Of a stretch of 13,379 nucleotides of DNA, positions 7,846-13,379 are shown piece by piece. Made by a program: the position numbers and the translations under genes. Each line of letters begins with the position of its first letter. Within the stretch, counting starts at the first letter, position 1. Origin of the DNA: Phyllobacteriaceae bacterium UBA1059 (lineage in GTDB: Bacteria > Pseudomonadota > Alphaproteobacteria > Rhizobiales > Rhizobiaceae); the NCBI GenBank assembly GCA_002316345.1, contig DCDI01000255.1, positions 15,320 to 28,698 of the forward strand, written 5' to 3'. Below the pieces are notes generated by a model. The model did no database searches. It worked only from the letters and a program-made list of their open reading frames with translations, and was not told the origin of the DNA.

Positions 7846-9012
7846 TCAGGCGCGGCCGAGAGCCGCAACGCCGCCATAGCGACGATAACCGAAGCTTGTG
7901 GCAACCGCCATGTCCAGCGTGTCCGAGAAAGGCGCTTCGCTCGGCTCGGTAGGAGAAGGTGCTGCGCCATGTGATACAGCCAGCGCTGCCAAGGCGACCG
8001 CAAACGGGAATTGCGCTTCCTTGAGGTGGCCGGTCAGGTTGGTGAAACCGCGTGCGATCAGGCCGGCCTTGTCCAGCGCCGAGCGTTCGGCACGGGTAAT
8101 TGCCTCAACGCCGGTCGCCCCGGAAATCGCCAGATGCGGGCCAGACAGGTCGAGTTCGGCCAGCATATGAGCGATCTGCGCCTCGTCCGGTGCAGCGCCT
8201 GCAGCTGCGACGCGGCCGAGTGTTGCATAGACCTTGCGGCCGCGCGCTTGCGCGTGCTCGCGCGATTCCAGAACGAGGAACGCCCCGCCCGAACCGCTGA
8301 CGATGCCGCCACCTTGCGTGCCGGAGCGATCCCAGACCGGAGCCCAGTCGCCACGGTTGAGGTAGCCGCCGAGCTCATAGCCAAGCAGCATGTCGGGATG
8401 TTCGGTCTGGAAGGCAGCACCCACGAGCGCGTGAGTCGACTGGCCGGCGCGGATGCGTGCGGCTGCTGTCTCGATTGCCGAAACGCCTGCGCCTTCTTCT
8501 CCCATGAAGGTGCGGGAAGAGCCGGTAACCTTATGAACAATCGAGATATTTCCGGCCAGCAGGTTTGACAGCTGCGCCAGGAAAAGGGTCGGCCGAAGGT
8601 CGGTCGTCAGGCGTTCGTTGAGGAGCACGCCGGTGTCGGACGAGGTCTGCGACTGCTCGAGGATCGAGGTGTCGACCTCCACATCGCGCTCGCCACCGCC
8701 GGCTGCGACGATCATGTCCATCGTTGCGCAAAGCGCTTCATCGCCCTTGATGCCGGCATCGTCGAGGGCGAGGCCGGCGGCATAGGTGCCGAGGCGCTGC
8801 CAGGTTTCCATCTGGCGCTGGTCGGAGCGCTTGGGGATCTGAAGACCCCAATCCAGCTGCGGTAGGGGATGGACTGTGTAGGGCGCGAAGCGGTCGCGAT
8901 CGAGGGTGGGCGTGGGCTGATCAAGCGTCAGCTGCTGCCAATGCTGCTCCGTGCCTTCGCCCAGCGAAGACACGAGGCCGATCCCAGTGATAACGACGTC
9001 GCGTGCGCTCAT
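7846..9012 (-). CDS. fabF2XL: FabF2XL: ketosynthase-fold partner lacking catalytic Cys and one His
   Basis: This 388-residue protein has the ketosynthase fold from start (DVVITGIGLVSSLGEG) to end (ATSFGYRRYGG), but the active site is degenerate. Where FabF carries TACxSG, this protein reads TGSSRTFMGEEGAG at about 163-176, and Glu173 falls at the cysteine position. The only cysteine in the whole protein is Cys95, far from the site. The NAHGTS histidine is replaced by ISGATG (near Gly298), while the second histidine is retained as His329 (NLTGHLKEAQ). This pattern recalls chain-length-factor subunits of type II polyketide synthases. It lies 19 bp after acpXL and 47 bp before the intact ketosynthase, so the two probably form a heterodimer. 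Rhizobial clusters contain a corresponding fabF2XL gene. No clear ribosome-binding site is visible. Confidence 0.88.
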   Translation of the reverse strand: MSARDVVITGIGLVSSLGEGTEQHWQQLTLDQPTPTLDRDRFAPYTVHPLPQLDWGLQIPKRSDQRQMETWQRLGTYAAGLALDDAGIKGDEALCATMDMIVAAGGGERDVEVDTSILEQSQTSSDTGVLLNERLTTDLRPTLFLAQLSNLLAGNISIVHKVTGSSRTFMGEEGAGVSAIETAAARIRAGQSTHALVGAAFQTEHPDMLLGYELGGYLNRGDWAPVWDRSGTQGGGIVSGSGGAFLVLESREHAQARGRKVYATLGRVAAAGAAPDEAQIAHMLAELDLSGPHLAISGATGVEAITRAERSALDKAGLIARGFTNLTGHLKEAQFPFAVALAALAVSHGAAPSPTEPSEAPFSDTLDMAVATSFGYRRYGGVAALGRA

Positions 9013-9031
9013 TAGAGGTAAGTGCCTGTTT

Positions 9032-9316
9032 TCAGGCAGCTTTTGCGGCGACGAGGGCGTCGATCTTGGCGCAAAGATTCTTCATAACGAAGTATTCGTC
9101 GGTCGAAGCGCGGCCTTCGTTGACGTCCTGCGTCCACTTCTCGAGCGGCACCTTGATGCCGAATTCCTTGTCGACGGCGAAGACGATATCAAGGAAATCA
9201 AGGCTGTCGATGCCGAGATCGTCGATCGTGTGGCTTTCCGAGGTGATGGTTTCGCGGTCGATCTCGCTGGTTTCAGCGATGATGTCGGCGACCTTGTCGA
9301 AGGTGGTGGAGGACAC
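9032..9316 (-). CDS. acpXL: AcpXL: acyl carrier protein for very-long-chain fatty acids of lipid A
   Basis: This 94-residue specialised acyl carrier protein has the 4'-phosphopantetheine serine in DDLGIDSLDFLD. The C-terminal half, with KVPLEKWTQDVNEG and the end KIDALVAAKAA, is the recognisable AcpXL signature of rhizobia and Brucella. I place the start at a GTG (9316) because AAGGGAA lies six bases upstream and the protein then matches the usual 92-94 residues. An upstream in-frame ATG at 9340 would add eight residues (TPSRELPV) without any ribosome-binding site. AcpXL carries the 27-OH-C28-type chain that LpxXL transfers to lipid A. It is the first gene of the block and lies downstream of a strong terminator, so the operon promoter should be at 9317-9490. 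Confidence 0.95.
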   Translation of the reverse strand: MSSTTFDKVADIIAETSEIDRETITSESHTIDDLGIDSLDFLDIVFAVDKEFGIKVPLEKWTQDVNEGRASTDEYFVMKNLCAKIDALVAAKAA

Positions 9317-9322
9317 GGGCAA

Positions 9323-9329
9323 TTCCCTT
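9323..9329 (-). promoter_or_regulatory. Ribosome-binding site deciding the GTG start of acpXL
   Basis: AAGGGAA on the minus strand lies six bases before the GTG at 9316. The competing ATG at 9340 is preceded by ATCTCATTTA, with no purine-rich site. Confidence 0.7.
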
Positions 9330-9441
9330 GATGGCGTCATTAAATGAGATTTTGGCCGCGGTTCCTAAATCGTTTTGCCGGGAAGGGGAAGGGCCTTTGC
9401 CCCGTCGAGACCCGGTAGAAGCGGGGAAATCACGGAGCAAA

Positions 9442-9463
9442 ACCGGAAAAATGCACCGGAAAA
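9442..9463 (-). repeat. Tandem direct repeat in the acpXL leader
   Basis: ACCGGAAAA occurs at 9442-9450 and again at 9455-9463, 13 bp apart start to start, in the presumed promoter region of the acpXL operon. It could be a regulator-binding site, or simple low-complexity recurrence. No clear -35/-10 boxes could be placed around it. Confidence 0.35.
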
Positions 9464-9490
9464 CAGGAATATGGCGCCGTAAAAAATGGG

Positions 9491-9516
9491 AAAAGGCGGA
9501 CAAAAGCCCGCCTTTT
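9491..9516 (-). terminator. Rho-independent terminator after the general-stress protein gene
   Basis: A perfect nine-base stem AAAAGGCGG/CCGCCTTTT encloses an eight-base loop. Read on the minus strand it ends in CCGCCTTTT followed by CCCATTTTTT. It lies 18 bp beyond the stop of the gene at 9535 and separates it from the acpXL operon. Confidence 0.85.
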
Positions 9517-9534
9517 CACCGTCTTTAGGGAGTG

Positions 9535-10011
9535 TCAGAACGTTATCTTGCCGCTCTCGCCAACATTCGGCTTGCCGCCGGTCACCTTCGTCCGGACGAC
9601 TTCGAAAGCATGCAGGATCGAGCTGCCGGTTGCATCCCAATACTGGCCCTCGCTCGGGCGGAAAGTGATGACAACTACGTCGGCCGTTTCCGCATCGCCG
9701 TCGAACCAGGCGTCGGCATAGGCATTCCAGAGTTCCTTGATCATCGCGCGATCCTGGCTCTGGGTAGCGGTACCGGAAAGCGACGCAAAGTCGTTGGTGC
9801 TTTCGTTGGCGAAGGTCAGGTTGATGTGACGCTCTTCGTCAATCTCGTCGGTCTTCGGGGCATCGGCGTTCGACAGGAAGCGGACGACGTGCTCGTTCTC
9901 GTCGAAATGCGGCGCCATCGGACGCGAGCGGATGTCCTGACCGTCGTGGGTCGTCAGCATCGCGACACGGAAGCTGGACAGCATCTTCCAGAATTCTTGC
10001 TTGTCTTTCAC
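9535..10011 (-). CDS. General stress protein 26-like, PNPOx-fold flavin-binding protein
   Basis: This 158-residue protein belongs to the pyridoxamine 5'-phosphate oxidase-like split-barrel family. Recognisable family elements in order are IRSRPMAPH at 27-35, FLSNADAPKTDEI at 45-57, FASLSGTA at 75-82, ELWNAYADAWF at 93-103 and EGQYWD at 121-126. Family members bind FMN/FAD or related cofactors and are stress-linked; the reaction here is unknown. The start is GTG at 10011, chosen because GGAG lies eight bases upstream. The next internal ATG would remove the first nine residues. It follows the histidine phosphatase by 76 bp on the same strand and ends at the terminator beyond its stop, so the two may share a transcript. 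It is not a true PdxH, which is longer. Confidence 0.85.
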   Translation of the reverse strand: MKDKQEFWKMLSSFRVAMLTTHDGQDIRSRPMAPHFDENEHVVRFLSNADAPKTDEIDEERHINLTFANESTNDFASLSGTATQSQDRAMIKELWNAYADAWFDGDAETADVVVITFRPSEGQYWDATGSSILHAFEVVRTKVTGGKPNVGESGKITF

Positions 10012-10087
10012 GGTATCGTCTCCGGTTTCGGGGTCGGGCGGTGAATGCTTAGCAGGCCGGGAAGGTTCCGAGCTTCTTTGAAGCGGC

Positions 10088-10657
10088 TCAGTTGAAGATG
10101 ATGCGTCCGGCGATATGGAGGCCTTCAGGGTTGCGCTTGACGATGACCGCTTCGCCTTCTCGGGCGCCTGCTCCAGTCAGGGAGCGGATGACGTCTTCAT
10201 GGGTGACGAGCACCAGATTGCCGGAACCGGTGAAGCCTTCCACGAGCGCGAAAATCTCTTCCCTGGCGGTTTCCGCTGCAGACGGATCGGAAGCAGGATC
10301 AAGAGCGGGCAGGTCTTTGACGAGGCTCGAGCCGAAGGCGAGGTCGGCGGTTTCGCGGGTGCGGCAGAAGCGGCTCGTATAAACTTGCTCGACCGGTTCG
10401 GCACGCGCCGCGAACAAGGAGCCTATTCGGCGCGCCTGCTGCTTGCCGCGATCCGAGAGGCCGCGCTGGGTGCGGCAGTCATCAAGATCGATCTTGGGTG
10501 AGTCGGTTGTGCCAGCGGCATAACCATGGCGCAGGAGCACGACGTGTCCACCTTCGCGTAAGAGTGCCCAGCCAGCTTCCGTGGCACTGGCTGGAGCGAC
10601 AACAAGAACGAGCGGGGTTAGAAGAAGGGAAAGCAGCAGGGTGGTGATGCGGATCAT
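10088..10657 (-). CDS. Exported histidine phosphatase-family protein
   Basis: This 189-residue protein has a signal peptide at about 1-25 (core TLLLSLLLTPLVLVV, probable cleavage after ASA) and a histidine phosphatase (SixA/phosphoglycerate mutase-like) domain. The catalytic RHG motif is Arg43-His44-Gly45 (VLLRHGYA). The second arginine lies in SRFCRTRETA at about 95-104, and the second histidine is His153 (VTHEDVI). Cys61 and Cys98, next to conserved segments, could form a disulfide in the periplasm, which is inference. The substrate is unknown; secreted members include broad phosphatases. No ribosome-binding site is evident before the ATG. It is divergent from the DUF2171 gene and upstream of the PNPOx-like gene. 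Confidence 0.88.
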   Translation of the reverse strand: MIRITTLLLSLLLTPLVLVVAPASATEAGWALLREGGHVVLLRHGYAAGTTDSPKIDLDDCRTQRGLSDRGKQQARRIGSLFAARAEPVEQVYTSRFCRTRETADLAFGSSLVKDLPALDPASDPSAAETAREEIFALVEGFTGSGNLVLVTHEDVIRSLTGAGAREGEAVIVKRNPEGLHIAGRIIFN

Positions 10658-10821
10658 GGATGTGAAATAGCGATCCGCGGCCCGAAAGCCAAATCGACCG
10701 GCAAGGTGTTGTCGGGTGAACGCTGCGTGCTCGTTTTCGATGGCAGGTTGAATGCATCTTTCCTGAGCGACCTGCGTTCCCCATCCGCAAAACCAATCCG
10801 TTGATCGAAAGGGATGCTGAT
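10658..10821. promoter_or_regulatory. Divergent intergenic region, phosphatase/DUF2171
   Basis: This 164-bp gap should hold promoters for both directions. I see an AAAGGGA ribosome-binding site at 10808-10814 for the plus-strand gene, and a loose inverted repeat GCAGGT (10743-10748)/ACCTGC (10770-10775). No convincing sigma-70 boxes are visible. Confidence 0.4.
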
Positions 10822-11079
10822 ATGTCTATTGCCAGCAACATCAAGGAACATGCCGAAGTTATCGGCGCAGACGGCGTTCACGTCGGCACGGTGGACAAGG
10901 TCGAAGGCGACCGCATCAAGCTGACCAAGAAGGACAGCGGTGAGGGCCATCACGAAGGACATCACCACTATATTTCGCTCGGCCTCGTTGCCGATGTGGA
11001 AGGCGACAAGGTTCGCTTGTCGGCTAATGCCGATGTGGCAGTGACCTTCGAGGAAGAAGAAAGCGGCAAGTCGGCCTGA
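10822..11079 (+). CDS. DUF2171 small protein with histidine-rich segment
   Basis: This 85-residue soluble protein opens MSIASNIKEHAEVIGADGVHVGTVDKVEG and continues DRIKLTKKDS, the recognisable DUF2171 fold (PRC-barrel-like, often stress- or desiccation-associated). A histidine-rich stretch, GHHEGHHHY at about 42-50, sits in the loop before the second half, and the C-terminus is acidic (FEEEE). The true start is the ATG at 10822, seven bases after AAAGGGA. A TTG at 10801 would only add a short extension that includes the ribosome-binding site. No enzyme function is known. The gene is monocistronic, ending at a strong terminator 35 bp beyond the stop. Confidence 0.82.
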   Translation: MSIASNIKEHAEVIGADGVHVGTVDKVEGDRIKLTKKDSGEGHHEGHHHYISLGLVADVEGDKVRLSANADVAVTFEEEESGKSA

Positions 11080-11113
11080 TCGACTTCAACGCATTTACTG
11101 CGAACGAACGAAC

Positions 11114-11139
11114 AGCCGGGCCATCGTGCCCGGCTTTTT
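11114..11139 (+). terminator. Rho-independent terminator after DUF2171 gene
   Basis: The eight-base stem AGCCGGGC/GCCCGGCT with loop CATCGT runs into TTTTT and then CTTT. It is well formed and correctly oriented for the upstream plus-strand gene. Confidence 0.9.
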
Positions 11140-11195
11140 CTTTGTGAGACGAAAGCCGTGTTGCTCGCTGCTGCCGGCGGGCCTATCGAGCCCGT

Positions 11196-12146
11196 ATGCA
11201 TGCGTTGATCGAAACCATCCTGTTCGTGTTCGGCCTGGTGGCGCTGGGCTATCTTGCGGCGCTGACGGGCTTTTTGAAACTCGATGTGGGTGAAGCGCTG
11301 ACGCAGTTTGCGGTGGGCGTAGGTCTGCCCATGCTGCTGTTCAGGACGGTTGCGACCGCGACCTTCGGTGGCGATACGCCGTGGGCCTTGTGGATCACGT
11401 ACTTCTCGTCGGTGTTCATCGCCTGGGGTGTGGCCTTCTTCACGCTCAAGCGCGCCTTTGGGAGGGATGATCGCACGGCGATGACCGGCGGTCTGGCGTC
11501 GGGCTTTTCCAACCTGCTGATGCTCGGCATTCCGCTCAGCCTCGGCGTTTACGGCCAGGAAGGCTTCACGACGCTGTCGCTGATCATCTCGATCCACCTG
11601 CCGATCATGATGGGCCTGTCTATCCTGCTGTTCGAATTGATGCGGCCAAAGGATTTGCATCGGCCGGGAATGGCAACGGTTCTTCTCGATTTCGGCCGCA
11701 AGCTGCTGTCGAACGCCATCGTGATCGGCATTATGATCGGTCTCATCTGGCGCTTTTCCGGGGTGCCGATCCCGTCTTTCGTAATGCGCTTCGTGGATGC
11801 TTTTGCCAATGCGGCCGTGCCGGTGGCGCTGTTCGCGATGGGCCTGTCGCTGCGGCGCTTTGGCATCGGCAGTCATCTCGGGCCGGTGCTATGCCTTGTC
11901 GGCTTCAAGCTCTTCCTGATGCCGGCCGCAGCTCTGGTGATCGCACTCCTTCTCTGCATGCCGCCGCTTTCCGCCAAGGTGGCGGTGCTTGCCGCTGCCA
12001 TCCCCAGCGGCATCAACCCTTATCTGATCGCAACGCGCTTCGGCACGGGACAGGCGCTGACATCCAACACGATGACCATGTCGACCGCCTTTGCCGTAGT
12101 GACCACCGTGTTCTGGCTCTTTGTGGCGGAGCACGTTTTCACCTAA
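11196..12146 (+). CDS. AEC-family permease (auxin efflux carrier-like)
   Basis: This 316-residue integral membrane protein has about ten hydrophobic helices in two halves. Family landmarks are VGVGLPMLLF at about 40-49, SNLLMLGIPL at about 105-114, VPVALFAMGLSL at about 208-219, KLFLMP at 238-243 and AAIPSGINPYLIATRFG at about 267-283. Bacterial members of this family (such as malonate carriers) transport small organic acids or related anions, but the substrate cannot be read here. The ATG at 11196 has only a poor ribosome-binding site. The aldehyde dehydrogenase begins 61 bp downstream on the same strand, so a shared transcript is possible. Confidence 0.9.
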   Translation: MHALIETILFVFGLVALGYLAALTGFLKLDVGEALTQFAVGVGLPMLLFRTVATATFGGDTPWALWITYFSSVFIAWGVAFFTLKRAFGRDDRTAMTGGLASGFSNLLMLGIPLSLGVYGQEGFTTLSLIISIHLPIMMGLSILLFELMRPKDLHRPGMATVLLDFGRKLLSNAIVIGIMIGLIWRFSGVPIPSFVMRFVDAFANAAVPVALFAMGLSLRRFGIGSHLGPVLCLVGFKLFLMPAAALVIALLLCMPPLSAKVAVLAAAIPSGINPYLIATRFGTGQALTSNTMTMSTAFAVVTTVFWLFVAEHVFT

Positions 12147-12149
12147 AGT

Positions 12150-12175
12150 GATCTCGAGCATAAATGACAGAGATC
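12150..12175 (+). other. Weak inverted repeat between permease and aldehyde dehydrogenase
   Basis: GATCTC and GAGATC are separated by 14 bases in the 61-bp gap, with no T-tract. It could be an operator half-site pair or a poor terminator; it is listed mainly as the content of this gap. Confidence 0.2.
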
Positions 12176-12207
12176 CCGTCCGTCAGGACCCAGCAGGAGA
12201 CAGAGCG

Positions 12208-13379
12208 ATGCTGCAGAAATACAGCCAGTTCATGAGGGAAGCGAACCTGATCGGCGGCGAGTGGGTGCAGGCCGACTCGGGCGCGACGATCGACGTGATC
12301 AATCCGGCAACGGGCCTCAAGATCGGCACCGTGCCGAAATCCGGTCGGGCTGAGACGAAGCGCGCGATCGAGGCCGCGAACCAGACCTTCCTGTCCTACC
12401 GCAAGACCTCCGCACTCGATCGCTCCAAGCTCCTGCGCAAGCTGCATGACGCGATCATGGACAATCAGGATTCGCTGGCCGAACTGCTGACGCTTGAACA
12501 GGGCAAGTCGCTGGCGGAAGCCAAGGGCGAGGTGGGTGCGTCCGCCGCTTACGTGCTGTGGTTTGCCGAAGAAGCGCGCCGCACCTATGGCGATGTCGTG
12601 CCGTCGCCCTGGGCTGACCGGCGCATCCTGGTGACCAAGGAGCCGACTGGCGTGATTGCCGCGATCACGCCGTGGAACTTCCCGTCCTCCATGCTGGCGC
12701 GCAAGATTGGCCCGGCGCTGGCGGCCGGCTGTACGGCGGTGGTGAAGCCGGCCTCGCAGACGCCGTATTCGGGTCTGGCCTGGGGCGCGCTGTGCGAGGA
12801 AGTCGGCTTCCCGAAGGGCGCGGTCAATGTGGTGACGGGTGCTGCAAGCGAAATCGGCGACGAGCTGTGCGAGCATCCGCTGGTCAAGAAGATCACCTTC
12901 ACCGGCTCCACCGAAGTCGGCAAGATCCTGATCGCCAAGGCGGCCTCGACCGTGAAGAAGGTGTCGATGGAGCTTGGCGGCAATGCGCCGTTCCTGGTTT
13001 TCGACGACGCCAACCTGGAGCGCGCCGTGGAAGGCGCGATCGCCGCGAAGTATCGCAATTCCGGCCAGACCTGCATCTGCACCAACCGCTTTTTCGTGCA
13101 GGCCGGCATCTATGATGCGTTTGTCGAGAAGTTCTCGGCTGCTGCCGCCAAGCTGAAGATCGGCGACGGCTCGGAAGCCGGCGTGCAGCAGGGGCCGCTG
13201 ATCGACGAAAAGGCGGTCGAGAAGGTCGAGGAACTCGTGGCCGACGCCAAGGAGAAAGGCGGCACGGTCGTGACCGGCGGCAAGCGCCACGCTCTGGGCG
13301 GCTCCTTCTACGAGCCGACGGTGATCTCCAACGCTTCGCCGGTAATGCGCTTCATGAAGGAAGAGATTTTCGGACCGGT
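12208..13379 (+). CDS. gabD: NAD(P)-dependent succinate-semialdehyde-type dehydrogenase, 3' end cut by window
   Basis: 390 codons are visible of a roughly 480-490-residue aldehyde dehydrogenase; the frame is open at the window end. The start is firm: AGGAG lies eight bases before the ATG. Motifs in order are ITPWNFP at 153-159 with Asn157, KPASQTP at 180-186, the cofactor-site FTGSTEVG at 231-238, the general base Glu255 (MELGGNAPF), the nucleophile Cys289 (NSGQTCICTNRF), and EEIFGP at 385-390. The CxC pair Cys289/Cys291 and overall pattern fit GabD-type succinate-semialdehyde dehydrogenases, which convert succinate semialdehyde to succinate in the GABA shunt. Related semialdehyde specificities such as glutarate semialdehyde are possible. 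No GABA transaminase is visible in the window. Confidence 0.88.
   Translation, partial: MLQKYSQFMREANLIGGEWVQADSGATIDVINPATGLKIGTVPKSGRAETKRAIEAANQTFLSYRKTSALDRSKLLRKLHDAIMDNQDSLAELLTLEQGKSLAEAKGEVGASAAYVLWFAEEARRTYGDVVPSPWADRRILVTKEPTGVIAAITPWNFPSSMLARKIGPALAAGCTAVVKPASQTPYSGLAWGALCEEVGFPKGAVNVVTGAASEIGDELCEHPLVKKITFTGSTEVGKILIAKAASTVKKVSMELGGNAPFLVFDDANLERAVEGAIAAKYRNSGQTCICTNRFFVQAGIYDAFVEKFSAAAAKLKIGDGSEAGVQQGPLIDEKAVEKVEELVADAKEKGGTVVTGGKRHALGGSFYEPTVISNASPVMRFMKEEIFGP

Noticed and set aside
8011..8568. Plus-strand open frame of 185 codons opposite fabF2XL, considered as the missing dehydratase
   Set aside because: The translation is Cys/Arg-rich, carries no FabZ hot-dog motif, and is antisense to the ketosynthase-fold gene.
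9317..9490. A sigma-70 promoter for the acpXL operon
   Set aside because: A promoter is expected here, but I could not place -35 and -10 hexamers with acceptable match and spacing, so only the direct repeat is listed.
10968..11876. 302-codon minus-strand open frame opposite the AEC permease
   Set aside because: It is rich in Arg, Gln and His with no domain, crosses the clear terminator at 11114-11139, and overlaps two supported plus-strand genes.
12139..13290. 383-codon minus-strand open frame opposite the aldehyde dehydrogenase
   Set aside because: It is antisense to a well-supported gene with full motifs, has Arg/His-rich low-quality composition, and is the kind of long shadow frame expected in GC-rich DNA.

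Overview
The window looks like chromosomal DNA of a Hyphomicrobiales (Rhizobiales) alphaproteobacterium. It is GC-rich, its genes are tightly packed, and its central block is the acpXL-lpxXL cluster that rhizobia, Brucella and relatives use to put a very-long-chain (omega-1)-hydroxy fatty acid on lipid A. I cannot name a genus. I see no mobile element, tRNA, rRNA, CRISPR array or prophage gene, and no gene-free stretch over 300 bases. The longest gaps are about 218 bp (9317-9534) and 164 bp (10658-10821).

Layout. (1) Positions 1-3966, minus strand: a peptide-type ABC uptake operon read as M20 amidohydrolase, periplasmic solute-binding protein, DppB-like permease, and the start of a DppC-like permease that leaves the window. 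A substrate would be bound in the periplasm, imported, and probably hydrolysed at an amide bond by the M20 enzyme. (2) 4105-4533, plus strand: a small secreted L,D-transpeptidase, tail-to-tail with the next block. (3) 4537-9316, minus strand: AcpXL, two ketosynthase-fold proteins, a medium-chain dehydrogenase/reductase and an LpxL-family acyltransferase. They are tightly spaced or overlapping, and the terminator of the preceding gene insulates the block. (4) 9535-10657, minus strand: a flavin-binding general-stress protein and an exported histidine phosphatase. (5) 10822-11079, plus strand: a small DUF2171 protein with a histidine-rich segment, followed by a clear terminator. (6) 11196-13379, plus strand: an AEC-family permease and a succinate-semialdehyde-type aldehyde dehydrogenase cut by the window end.

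The AcpXL block is the most interesting part. AcpXL should carry the growing C26-C30 chain, the ketosynthases should extend it, and LpxXL should transfer it to lipid A. Three details merit attention. The second ketosynthase (FabF2-like) has lost the catalytic cysteine and one catalytic histidine, so the pair resembles the ketosynthase/chain-length-factor pairs of type II polyketide synthases. The dehydrogenase lacks the catalytic zinc ligands but keeps the structural-zinc cysteines, so it may be a reductase of the elongation cycle. The FabZ-like dehydratase that I recall between acpXL and fabF2 in Rhizobium is absent; only 19 bp separate the two genes here. This is a known system with unresolved biochemistry, and I found no convincing wholly new one.
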